DNA of 22,046 nucleotides from an uncultured Collinsella sp. GTDB lineage: Bacteria; Actinomycetota; Coriobacteriia; Coriobacteriales; Coriobacteriaceae. Made by a program: the position numbers and the translations under genes. Location: positions 1-22,046 of the forward strand of contig CABUSE010000006.1 in assembly GCA_902494135.1 (NCBI GenBank), in the 5' to 3' direction. Positions 15,074 through 21,957 of this stretch are shown here, in pieces (positions within the stretch are counted from its first letter, which is position 1; each line of letters begins with the position of its first letter). Below the pieces are notes generated by a model that saw only the letters and a program-made list of their open reading frames with translations, was not told the origin of the DNA and ran no database searches.

Positions 15074-15936
15074 TATTCGATGACGGTGCGGGAGTTTTGC
15101 TTGCGCATGGTGGCGAACATATGTTTGGGGACGGCGTGGACCATGCAGCTACCGATAGTCGCGCTCGCGGCGGCCTTGGCCGCGTCGCTGCCGTTTTTGG
15201 TCGCGTAGCTGTGGCGGAAACGCTTGAGCATAGCAATATCGTTGCCGCCGTCGCCGTAAACCGCAACCTCATCCTCGGCAATACCGTAGTAGCCCGCCAG
15301 CCAAGCCACACTCTCGCCCTTGTTACATGCCACGTCCGTGATCTCAAACATCACCGGATCGAACGGCGCGTTGACCACACGGTCCGAACGCTCGGCCAAA
15401 TACGCCTTAAGGTCGCGCTCCAGTTCGGGCGAGGTCACGCGGCAGTTGATCTTGCACACATCGTGGCGCAGGATGTCACCGATCGACTGGTCGAAATACT
15501 GCTCCTCGTGATACCCGCCACGTGCACGCATGCCGCGCATCACAATACGCTTGATGGGGCTGTCCTTTTTAAAGCCCGCCTGATGCATCTCGAACGAACC
15601 GCTCGAGAACATGCCATCGGGTGTGGAGCAATCAAAGCAAATGTCCGGGAATGCCTTGAGCAGCTCCTCGGTAACCTGCGGATCGATGGTCCAGGTTTTG
15701 AGCACCTCGCCATGACTGTCGCGCACGATGGAGCCGTTAGAGCAGCAGGCATCGAGCGCCAGCCCCGTAAAGCCATGCTCGCCGATCGGCAACGTCGAGC
15801 GCCCGGTCGCGGGAACCACATGCAGGCCAGCCTCAGTCAGCTCGCGAATGGCACGGCGGATGGTCCCATCTGCCTCGTGCAGGGCGTTGAGCAGCGTTCC
15901 GTCTAAGTCACTCGCAAACATCTTGATCATGGGCAT
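15073..15936 (-). CDS. HAD-superfamily (Cof-type, IIB) phosphatase
   Basis: A 287-residue cytoplasmic hydrolase of the Cof/YxeH class, which usually dephosphorylates sugar phosphates or flavin-related phosphates. All four HAD motifs are visible: DLDGT (residues 10-14, nucleophile Asp10 and Asp12), ATGRS with Thr44, the Lys206 in CNKGES, and GDGGND (228-233) with the metal-binding Asp. The cap domain lies between motifs II and III, type C2B. The ATG at 15936 (MPMIKM) is placed just after AAGGAGAG (15939-15946); ATG 15930 is an equally reasonable alternative. A longer frame to 16014 has no ribosome site. Start codon and ribosome site lie within a large inverted repeat (15931-15984), so translation may be controlled. 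The MFS gene ends 109 bases upstream on the same strand and could be co-transcribed. Confidence 0.9.
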   Translation of the reverse strand: MPMIKMFASDLDGTLLNALHEADGTIRRAIRELTEAGLHVVPATGRSTLPIGEHGFTGLALDACCSNGSIVRDSHGEVLKTWTIDPQVTEELLKAFPDICFDCSTPDGMFSSGSFEMHQAGFKKDSPIKRIVMRGMRARGGYHEEQYFDQSIGDILRHDVCKINCRVTSPELERDLKAYLAERSDRVVNAPFDPVMFEITDVACNKGESVAWLAGYYGIAEDEVAVYGDGGNDIAMLKRFRHSYATKNGSDAAKAAASATIGSCMVHAVPKHMFATMRKQNSRTVIE

Positions 15937-15984
15937 GCCTCTCCTTCGTCTGCACGATATTGTAGACGAAGGAGAGACATGCCC
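15931..15984 (-). promoter_or_regulatory. Inverted repeat burying the HAD ribosome site and start codon
   Basis: Two 21-base arms (15931-15951 and 15964-15984) match with a single mismatch around a 12-base loop. The downstream arm, read on the minus strand, holds the HAD Shine-Dalgarno (AAGGAGAG) and ATGCCC. In RNA this would be a stable stem hiding the whole initiation region. There is no T run, so it is not a normal terminator. Confidence 0.75.
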
Positions 15985-16045
15985 AGACAATGGCGTCCCG
16001 GCGCGGCGGGACAATGCTTCCGCAAATCCACGGTGTCCCTGCGCC

Positions 16046-17308
16046 TTAAGACAATTGCCACAAGCGACTTTTCAACCGATAAAACTGCACCGTAGTCAAC
16101 GTCAGCACCGCCAACATTCCTGCGAATACAATCGCCGGTGTCCATCGATCATATGCGAGCCCGTAAACCAATTGGCCAATAGGCGTTGCACAGGAAAGCG
16201 TCATATAAACGAGTGCCAGCACTTTTCCGCAGAGTTCCTTTGGCGTTGACCGCTGAACGAATGAAACGATTTCAACCGATGTAATGCTTGCCCATACCAT
16301 GGCCCATGCCGAGCCGGCCGCAAGCGCGGCAAACGCTAATTCATCAGGACCGCTCAGTAGCGTGACAATAATCGGTACGACCCCAAAACAAATCATCGCA
16401 ACATATCGACATATGCCCTTGAAGGAAAAACGATGCGGCCAAATACCGACCAAAGCACTGCCGACAAGACCACCCAAGCCCATAGCCACCTCAATAATCC
16501 CAACAAAGGATGACTGTATTCCGAGATGCTTTGAAACAACAATGGGAGCACCAATCGTTAACCCAACTAACGCAAGGTTCAAAATGGCCGCAAGCAAAAA
16601 CACAACGAGCAATGATGCGTTTTGAACCAGGTACCGAATCGACTCCCGGAAATCGCTTCGGCATGTCAAGCAAGTCGTACTGTCCCCTGTCATTCCAGAT
16701 GAGGCATATCGCTTGAGTGTGCCCCCGAACAGCAGGGCTGACATCGCAAACGTCAACGCCGCGGTTTCGCATAGAGCATCGATACCAAAGCACCCATAGA
16801 CTGCCGTCCCGACTACAGGCCCCAAGATATTGCTCGCCATGGTTACCTGCGAGACCAACGCTGTGGCACGCTCAACCTTTTTTTGGCCCATCATGTGCAC
16901 CGTCTCAATTTGAAGCATCGGTTTCAGCAGCGATTGGATGCCATATTGGACGCAAAGTATTGCCATCACGACAACGGCAAGAGGCAGCGACCGCTTCATG
17001 GGGATAAACAACAGCGATGCAGCCATCAGAACAATGCCAAGCACCACAAGAACCCCGCGATGTCTCCCACGATCCGCCAAGATTCCGCCAGCCGGAGTCG
17101 CAAGCACGCCCGGCACGAACGCTATCGCCGCGACGGCACCATATAACATTGACGAGCCGCTGCAATCGAACAAGTAAAGCGGGCACGCAAAGCACAGTGC
17201 CGACAACATCGAATACGCGCACAGCTGTGCAACAAGAAGACCGAAAAGCCTGATAGATCGCACTGTTTTTTGCGCCAACGAGACGCTACTCCTCCGCATT
17301 CTAGCCAT
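16046..17308 (-). CDS. MFS transporter, probable drug/metabolite efflux
   Basis: A 420-residue polytopic protein with about 12 hydrophobic helices and the MFS loop motif ILADRGRHRGV (near residues 75-85) between helices 2 and 3, the equivalent of G-x-x-x-D-R-x-G-R-R. A basic cytoplasmic loop sits mid-chain, and the C-terminus ends in a short polar tail. It most resembles MFS permeases of the MFS_1/enterobactin-exporter-like kind, so export is likely. ATG 17308 follows AGGGG at eight bases; the frame is open to 17332 but that start has no ribosome site and lies in the operator. A TetR gene lies directly upstream on the same strand, and a strong palindrome precedes the start. Base composition is visibly lower in GC than the neighbouring housekeeping genes, suggesting acquisition. 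Confidence 0.88.
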   Translation of the reverse strand: MARMRRSSVSLAQKTVRSIRLFGLLVAQLCAYSMLSALCFACPLYLFDCSGSSMLYGAVAAIAFVPGVLATPAGGILADRGRHRGVLVVLGIVLMAASLLFIPMKRSLPLAVVVMAILCVQYGIQSLLKPMLQIETVHMMGQKKVERATALVSQVTMASNILGPVVGTAVYGCFGIDALCETAALTFAMSALLFGGTLKRYASSGMTGDSTTCLTCRSDFRESIRYLVQNASLLVVFLLAAILNLALVGLTIGAPIVVSKHLGIQSSFVGIIEVAMGLGGLVGSALVGIWPHRFSFKGICRYVAMICFGVVPIIVTLLSGPDELAFAALAAGSAWAMVWASITSVEIVSFVQRSTPKELCGKVLALVYMTLSCATPIGQLVYGLAYDRWTPAIVFAGMLAVLTLTTVQFYRLKSRLWQLS

Positions 17309-17321
17309 AAGCCTGTCCCCT

Positions 17322-17342
17322 ATACATACCATTAGTATGTAT
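17322..17342 (-). promoter_or_regulatory. TetR-type operator in front of the MFS gene
   Basis: ATACATAC (17322-17329), five bases, GTATGTAT (17335-17342): a perfect 8-5-8 palindrome of the form typical for TetR/AcrR repressors of efflux genes. It ends 14 bases before the chosen MFS start codon. The regulator encoded just upstream is the obvious candidate ligand. Confidence 0.7.
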
Positions 17343-17392
17343 TTAATGACTTGAAAAGGGCAGCCGTGGCTACCCTTTTCAAGTCATTAAAT
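17341..17392. terminator. Large hairpin between the TetR and MFS genes, possible bidirectional terminator
   Basis: Twenty-base arms (17341-17360 and 17373-17392) are exact complements; inside, AGCC pairs with GGCT. The core is AAAAGGG...CCCTTTT, so either strand ends in TTTT as in an intrinsic terminator. Beyond the right arm, ATACC-GTT-GGTAT (17391-17403) is a half-size echo of the operator on the left, so the symmetry extends outwards. Confidence 0.6.
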
Positions 17393-17408
17393 ACCGTTGG
17401 TATCTATA

Positions 17409-18071
17409 TTACCACCCGGCGCGGTCCCATACGTCCCAAATCTGAGCCGTTGTCTGGAGCACTTCATTACCCAAATCGAGCCCCACCGCGGCCGCCATCT
17501 GCGCCAAACATTGCGCGCGAGCGAGCATTCGATCCTTGGTCTCAAGCGGACGGAACAGCGGCAGCAGCCAAAGATTCGCCAACAACGATACCGCCTCTGC
17601 CGCTTCGCGCGGACATTCGCACGCAATGGAGCCGTCAGCGATGCCCTCCTCGATTACTGGCAAGAGACAGCCATCGGCCGACTCGTCAAACGAGCCCTGG
17701 TACTGCATCGCCAGTAGACGCGAGCTTTTTACCGGATCTGCCGCAGGATGCATGCGTGCCCATAGCTCAATTTGCGGAACGACAGACTCGGGCGCGTACA
17801 ATCGCTTGAGCTTTTGGGCTCCGGTCATATTGCCGATACCAAGCGTTGAGCGACGTTGCTCAACAATCGGAGCCATTGCCCGATCAAATGCGGCGTTGAA
17901 AATCTCCTCTTTGCTCTTAAAGTGATGATAGACAGCACCCTTGGTCATGCCATCGAGGCGGTCGACGATATCTTGAATGCTCGTCCCCTCATAACCCTGT
18001 GCGCAGAATAGCTCCAGCGCCGCGTCGAGAATCTTCGCAACCGTCTCCTCGGGATATTTATTACGCCCCAT
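17409..18071 (-). CDS. TetR-family repressor, probable regulator of the MFS transporter
   Basis: A 220-residue TetR/AcrR-type protein. The N-terminal DNA-binding domain is clear: EETVAKILDAALELFCAQGYEGTSIQDIVDRL... with the recognition part TKGAVYHHFKSKEEIF (residues 43-58). The C-terminal helical part binds an unknown ligand. The frame is open to 18107, but ATG 18071 gives the usual MGRNKYPEET start and sits 40-odd bases after a plausible promoter; the longer form would start right at the predicted transcript start without a ribosome site. It lies upstream of the MFS gene on the same strand, separated by an operator and a terminator-like hairpin. Repression of that gene, relieved by a transported compound, is the likely circuit. 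Confidence 0.88.
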   Translation of the reverse strand: MGRNKYPEETVAKILDAALELFCAQGYEGTSIQDIVDRLDGMTKGAVYHHFKSKEEIFNAAFDRAMAPIVEQRRSTLGIGNMTGAQKLKRLYAPESVVPQIELWARMHPAADPVKSSRLLAMQYQGSFDESADGCLLPVIEEGIADGSIACECPREAAEAVSLLANLWLLPLFRPLETKDRMLARAQCLAQMAAAVGLDLGNEVLQTTAQIWDVWDRAGW

Positions 18072-18113
18072 AATCTGTCCATCCGCAACGCAAGTCTTGT
18101 GCCTCATTGCAGT

Positions 18114-18143
18114 ATTTTAACGTTGCGAATGGCAGGCAGTCGA
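18114..18143 (-). promoter_or_regulatory. Putative promoter of the MFS-associated TetR gene
   Basis: On the minus strand TCGACT (18138-18143) and TAAAAT (18114-18119), 18 bases apart, lie between the PII stop and the TetR start. The -10 is good, the -35 moderate. Confidence 0.35.
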
Positions 18144-18145
18144 TT

Positions 18146-18484
18146 CTACACCGCGGCGGGACCGTGTTCGCCGGTGCGGATGCGGATGACCTCCTCGACC
18201 GGCTCGACCCAAATCTTGCCGTCGCCGACGGCTCCGGTGCGAGCAGCGTTGCAGATAATCTCGACAATGACATCAACGTGCTCATCGACGCAGATAAGGG
18301 TGAACTGTACCTTAGGAATTGTGTTGACAAGCAACTCGTTGCCACGCACGTATTCCTTCCAGCCATGCTGTGCACCGCAGCCCTGCACCTGGTTGATAGT
18401 CATGCCGCGAACATCGGCAGCAAACAGCGCATCTTTAAGAACCTCAAGCTTCTCGGCACGAACAATCGCCGTAATCTTCTTCAT
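18146..18484 (-). CDS. PII nitrogen signal protein (GlnB/GlnK family) lacking Tyr51
   Basis: A 112-residue trimeric signal protein that reads ATP/ADP and 2-oxoglutarate and, as GlnK, blocks the AmtB channel. It aligns without gaps to E. coli GlnB in the key regions: MTINQVQG-C-G (28-37), Gln39, T-loop ending NELLVNTIPKV (49-59) with Lys58, TGAVGDGKIWVEPVEEVIRIRTGE (about 83-106) with the basic ATP-binding residues. The residue uridylylated or adenylylated elsewhere, Tyr51, is Leu here, and Tyr46 is Val, with Tyr at 45. So it is unlikely to be modified in the usual way. ATG 18484 follows AGAGGA at eight bases. amtB lies 209 bases upstream on the same strand, the usual amtB-PII pairing. Confidence 0.93.
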   Translation of the reverse strand: MKKITAIVRAEKLEVLKDALFAADVRGMTINQVQGCGAQHGWKEYVRGNELLVNTIPKVQFTLICVDEHVDVIVEIICNAARTGAVGDGKIWVEPVEEVIRIRTGEHGPAAV

Positions 18485-18527
18485 AGTGAATTCCTCTCAA
18501 TAATCAACGTATCCCTTTACATGAGAC

Positions 18528-18548
18528 GCGGGTTTTCCAAGTGCCGCA
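18528..18548. repeat. 21-base direct repeat, copy 1, upstream of PII
   Basis: Matches 18591-18611 at 19 of 21 positions in the same orientation, 63 bases apart. On the minus strand both read TGCGGCACTTGG followed by an A-rich part and CC-GC. It lies 44 bases before the PII start codon. Confidence 0.65.
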
Positions 18549-18590
18549 AACTAACCTCAGAAATCAAAAAAGTTCAACTGACTGGTCTTA

Positions 18591-18611
18591 GCAGGTTTCC
18601 CAAGTGCCGCA
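18591..18611. repeat. 21-base direct repeat, copy 2
   Basis: Second copy of the repeat at 18528-18548. Together they occupy the amtB-PII interval and could be regulator sites or part of a dispersed intergenic element. Confidence 0.65.
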
Positions 18612-18634
18612 GATCGGCCTGAAAGAGGAGTGCC

Positions 18635-18651
18635 GCGTACTTAAGGTACGC
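18635..18651. repeat. Short inverted repeat downstream of amtB
   Basis: GCGTAC (18635-18640), TTAAG, GTACGC (18646-18651), 43 bases after the amtB stop. No T run follows on either strand, so it is at best a weak 3' stem. Confidence 0.4.
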
Positions 18652-18693
18652 AAACGACGATTGAAGGCCGAGGTGCGGTGCTTGAGGAAGCTG

Positions 18694-19971
18694 CTAATCG
18701 AGTCCCGAGAAGGAGGGATACGCGCTCTCGCCGTGTTGACTTGCATCCATGCCCAGCGCCTCGTCGGCCTCGTCCACGCGCAGGCTGCCGTGGAACAGCG
18801 CCTTGACCGCCGCGGCGATCACCAAATCGAGCACCAACACAATAGCGACCGTCACCAGAATGCCCAAGATCTGCGAGATGAGCAGCGAGACATCGCCCGT
18901 GTAGAACAGGCCGCCCTTACCGGTCCACGAGAGCTCCGGCACGCAGAACAGGCCCGTAAGCACGCCACCCAGGATGCCGCCGATGCCATGGCAACCAAAT
19001 GCGTCGAGTGCGTCGTCGTAGCCGAACTTGGTCTTGAGATGGCTGATGGCCAGGTAGCAGACAGGCGAGACGATCAGGCCCATGACCAGCGCCGCCCACG
19101 GCTCGACAAAGCCCGCACCGGGCGTGACCACCACAAGGCCCGCAACCAGACCAGTGCTGGCACCCACCAGCGTGGGGCGACCGGTGTGCACGCGCTCGAC
19201 GGCAAGCCACGAGACCATGCCCGCCGCGCTGGCCGTCACAGTGTTGAGGATGGCGAGCGCCGCCACGGCATCGGCCTTAAACTCGCTGCCGCCGTTAAAG
19301 CCAAACCAGCCAAACCAAAGCAGCCCGGCGCCCAGCGCCACAAACGGCACGTTATGCGGGCGACAGCTCACCATGCCAAAACCGCGACGACGGCCAAGCA
19401 TTAAGCAGAGGATCAGACCCGTGAGACCGGACGAAATGTGTACCACGTCGCCGCCGGCAAAGTCGAGTGCGCCGATGATGTCGCCGATAAAGGAGCCCTC
19501 GCCGCCCCAAACCATGTGGGCAAGCGGCGCATAGACCACGAGCAGCCAAATGCCCAGGAAGGCTGTCATGGCACCAAACTTAACGCGGCCGGCCAGGCTG
19601 CCCGTGACGATAGCAGCCGTGATCATGGCAAACGCCATCTGGAAGGCGATGTTGATGATCTCCGGGTAAACGGCGCCGTCCGACGCGGTGCCCTCAGCCG
19701 CCTGCAGCACCTGATTGAGCACCGGCAGGCACAGCAACTGGTCAAGGCCTCCAATAAACGGACTCGAGCCGTCGCCGCCGTAGGCCAACGACCAGCTGGC
19801 GACAATCCACAGCACACCAACCAGGCCAATGGCGCCAAAGCACATGAGCATGGTGTTGATGACATTTTTGCGCCTGGACAGGCCGCCATAGAAAAACGCC
19901 AGACCCGGTGTCATTAAAAACACGAGCATGGTGCAGATGAGCATAAACGTTGTCGATCCCGTATCGTACAT
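18694..19971 (-). CDS. amtB: AmtB-type ammonium transporter
   Basis: A 425-residue inner-membrane ammonium channel of the Amt/Rh family, with about 11 helices. The start MYDTGSTTFMLICTMLVFLMTPGLAFFYGG is typical. Key residues are present: Asp170 and His178 in LDFAGGDVVHI, and His328 in DAFGCHGIGG, the twin-His pore pair of E. coli His168/His318. The GWFGFNGGS motif is at 221-229. The C-terminal cytoplasmic tail (EADEALGMDASQHGESAY) carries the conserved stretch that contacts PII. The frame extends upstream to 20169, but ATG 19971 follows AAGGGGGAG and gives the family N-terminus. The PII gene lies downstream on the same strand. I see no recognisable nitrogen-regulator site in the 198 bases upstream, only a CTGGT/ACCAG palindrome (20029-20042). 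Confidence 0.95.
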   Translation of the reverse strand: MYDTGSTTFMLICTMLVFLMTPGLAFFYGGLSRRKNVINTMLMCFGAIGLVGVLWIVASWSLAYGGDGSSPFIGGLDQLLCLPVLNQVLQAAEGTASDGAVYPEIINIAFQMAFAMITAAIVTGSLAGRVKFGAMTAFLGIWLLVVYAPLAHMVWGGEGSFIGDIIGALDFAGGDVVHISSGLTGLILCLMLGRRRGFGMVSCRPHNVPFVALGAGLLWFGWFGFNGGSEFKADAVAALAILNTVTASAAGMVSWLAVERVHTGRPTLVGASTGLVAGLVVVTPGAGFVEPWAALVMGLIVSPVCYLAISHLKTKFGYDDALDAFGCHGIGGILGGVLTGLFCVPELSWTGKGGLFYTGDVSLLISQILGILVTVAIVLVLDLVIAAAVKALFHGSLRVDEADEALGMDASQHGESAYPSFSGLD

Positions 19972-20169
19972 TCGCTCCCCCTTGGTCGCATGAACGTTGT
20001 CGGCGCCCATGATGCGGTCGAGGGGCAACTGGTGTAGACCAGATACGGCGTTGTTAAACGCTGCGTTGTCGAATGGAAACGGTGCCGCAATCTTGGAAAC
20101 GGCGCGGCAACGGGCGCGAAACGAACGAGAAACGTGAGGACGAGAGAGCCGTGGGCGCACCCGCCCCAC

Positions 20170-21189
20170 CTAGCGGCGAAACAGCTCGCGGGCGCGGTCG
20201 CGGAGATTGGTGGCTCGAATGACGCCTTCGTAGCGATTGATGCGCAGGCGTGGGAAGGCATTGAAAAAGCGCAGGTCGCGGCGGCTGAGCGACACGCTCG
20301 GCACCGGACGGCTCGCGCGTTTGCCGGCGCGGCGGCGGCCGAGCGACGGGCGAGGCATGCTCGGTGCGGCATCGGCCACGCGGCGGGCGGCAAGAGCCAA
20401 GCCGCGAGCACCATCCGAGATAAACGTCGGCACCGAAGCCTTCTCACGAAGGGCATCGAGCGCAGCATCACCCAGCTCTGCCAGCCACGCATTAACGGCG
20501 CGGCTGCGGATATGCGTCTGCGTCACCGAGTCGATTGCCGATTCGGGAATGCGCTCAAGCATAGAATCCGAGGCGTCGGCGAGCGATTCGTTGATGCGAT
20601 CGGCAAGGTCGGCGCGCACGCACTCCAGCTGGTCGGACAGACGGCGCCAGCTCGCCAGCGAGCACAACGCGTCCACAATCATCGCAATTGCGACGGCAAA
20701 GGCCGCCAAGCGCACAATCAAGACCGGCAGATGGCCAAGCAGGCCCAGCAGCGCTGGCTCCACCACGCGACAAATGCACAATGCACCCAAGCCAAACGCG
20801 CAGGCCCAGTACAGACAGATACGTCCGTGCAAGTTAAACGGCAGGTGTGAGTAATCCCAAAAGCGTGCGCCCGTCGTCTTCTCGAGCAGCACGCCCACGC
20901 TGTACTCAATCACACTGCACACGAGCGCCGCGGCGATAAACTGGCTCGAGGCATCTGGAATTCCGCGCAGCAAAAGCCAGCAGGCTATGCCGCCCACACC
21001 ATAGATAGGACAACACGGCCCTAGCAAAAAGCCGCTATTGGCAAAGCGTCCGTGGTTGAGCATGGCGCAAACTGTCGACTCCCATGCCCAGCCGCAAAAC
21101 CCGTAAAAGGCAAACGAGAGCACCAGTGCCGAGAGTGGGCAGGCGGCAAGCGTCGCGCCACCAAACGCCATATCAATCGCGGTCCCCAC
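20170..21189 (-). CDS. CmpB/DUF1113-type membrane protein (putative ABC-transporter type IV family)
   Basis: A 339-residue protein. The first 185 residues form about five helices with the family's hallmarks: SFAFYGFCGWAWESTVCAMLNHGRFANSGFLLGPCCPIYG and EKTTGARFWDYSHLPFNLHGRICLYWA. This corresponds to the family named putative ABC-transporter type IV, although true transport is unproven. The remaining 150 residues are a basic, helical cytoplasmic tail ending in RDRARELFRR, longer than in many members. GTG 21189 follows GGAGAGG at suitable spacing; the HD-domain gene stops three bases upstream, so the two are translationally coupled. An internal ATG six codons on is an alternative. Function unknown; the family often sits beside HD-domain genes, which supports a joint role but does not define it. 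Confidence 0.82.
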   Translation of the reverse strand: MGTAIDMAFGGATLAACPLSALVLSFAFYGFCGWAWESTVCAMLNHGRFANSGFLLGPCCPIYGVGGIACWLLLRGIPDASSQFIAAALVCSVIEYSVGVLLEKTTGARFWDYSHLPFNLHGRICLYWACAFGLGALCICRVVEPALLGLLGHLPVLIVRLAAFAVAIAMIVDALCSLASWRRLSDQLECVRADLADRINESLADASDSMLERIPESAIDSVTQTHIRSRAVNAWLAELGDAALDALREKASVPTFISDGARGLALAARRVADAAPSMPRPSLGRRRAGKRASRPVPSVSLSRRDLRFFNAFPRLRINRYEGVIRATNLRDRARELFRR

Positions 21190-21192
21190 CGT

Positions 21193-21729
21193 CTACCCTC
21201 TCCTCTTTTCGCTCGATTCGCCACTCACGCCATCGTCCGCCTCGTCCTTGCGCCGCAGACGGCCGGCAACCGTCTCGCGCAGAGCGCACCATTTATCTGC
21301 CAGGCATACAATCCAAGCCTCACGACACGTCGGCGGCACTGGCACCAGCGGAAACATATGCCGCACGATAATATTCCGTTCGCGCGGCGTCAGCTCAAAA
21401 TCTTCCTCCGCACGTGCCAGGGCAAAAAACGGGTGGCGAAAGCCATGCAGCCGATGGCTTGGGTCGGGATCGTGCCAGTCATAGAGAAAGTAATCGTGCA
21501 GCAGGGCCCCGCGCAACAACGAAGCACGGTCGACCGAAATGCCGGCACGGCCCAAGCGCTCGGCAAAGGACAGGCTCGCCCGCGCTACTGAAGTCACATG
21601 TGCATAGACCGTCACGTCGCCATGCTGGATAAACTCGTGCGTCAGGTCCAAGCGGCCCGCCTGGGCCAGCTGGCGGGCGGCATAGTCGACCTCGCGCGCG
21701 ATTTTCTCGGCACGAACGGCATCGGACAT
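21193..21729 (-). CDS. HD-domain phosphohydrolase-like protein
   Basis: A 178-residue cytoplasmic protein with a complete HD metal site: His44 (VYAHVTSVA), His78-Asp79 (LLHDYFLYDW), His99 (GFRHPFFA), His124 (IVRHMFP) and Asp145 (LADKWCA). HD proteins of this sort hydrolyse phosphate esters, often nucleotides; the substrate here is unknown. ATG 21729 follows GGAAGGAGG at close spacing; the frame runs on to 21801 but without a ribosome site. It is coupled to the downstream CmpB-like gene by a three-base gap. Its C-terminal 25 residues are charged and probably disordered. It is divergent from dxs across a 228-base interval. Confidence 0.85.
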   Translation of the reverse strand: MSDAVRAEKIAREVDYAARQLAQAGRLDLTHEFIQHGDVTVYAHVTSVARASLSFAERLGRAGISVDRASLLRGALLHDYFLYDWHDPDPSHRLHGFRHPFFALARAEEDFELTPRERNIIVRHMFPLVPVPPTCREAWIVCLADKWCALRETVAGRLRRKDEADDGVSGESSEKRRG

Positions 21730-21818
21730 GCTGCCTCCTTCCAGCGGCTCACGGCGGCAAGCCACGGCCTGTGCACAATCGATAAAAACATCATGGAACA
21801 TATCAGTATGGCATCGGA

Positions 21819-21830
21819 CAAAACGTTTTG
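21819..21830. promoter_or_regulatory. Palindrome in the HD gene/dxs divergent interval
   Basis: CAAAACGTTTTG is a perfect 12-base palindrome, about 90 bases before the HD gene start. AAACGTTT cores are common in LacI-family sites, but no regulator is adjacent. No clear promoter for either divergent gene could be fixed in 21730-21957. Confidence 0.3.
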
Positions 21831-21957
21831 CCCCACCAGTTGGCGAATTACCGCGCCGCCGTCACATATCAAACGCCAAAATGTGCGAGACTGTCTTGTG
21901 CAATTGTGTCGGCCGAGGGAGCGCCGACGCTCGATTCGCATGGAGTAACCCACAACG

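Noticed and set aside
14992..15906. A 304-codon plus-strand frame opposite the HAD gene
   Set aside because: All four HAD motifs lie on the minus strand; the plus frame is a shadow.
15964..16090. Plus-strand ORF starting in the upstream arm of the HAD inverted repeat (MPRQWRPG...)
   Set aside because: Its ribosome site is merely the mirror copy of the HAD site, and the frame soon runs opposite the MFS C-terminus without any recognisable feature.
16877..16883. Run of seven T (seven A on the coding strand) in the MFS gene
   Set aside because: A7 in Lys codons is common and much less slippery than the G9 tract; no strong case for phase variation.
19971..20169. N-terminal extension of AmtB by 66 residues
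   Set aside because: The extension is basic and unlike any Amt N-terminus, and a strong ribosome site precedes ATG 19971.
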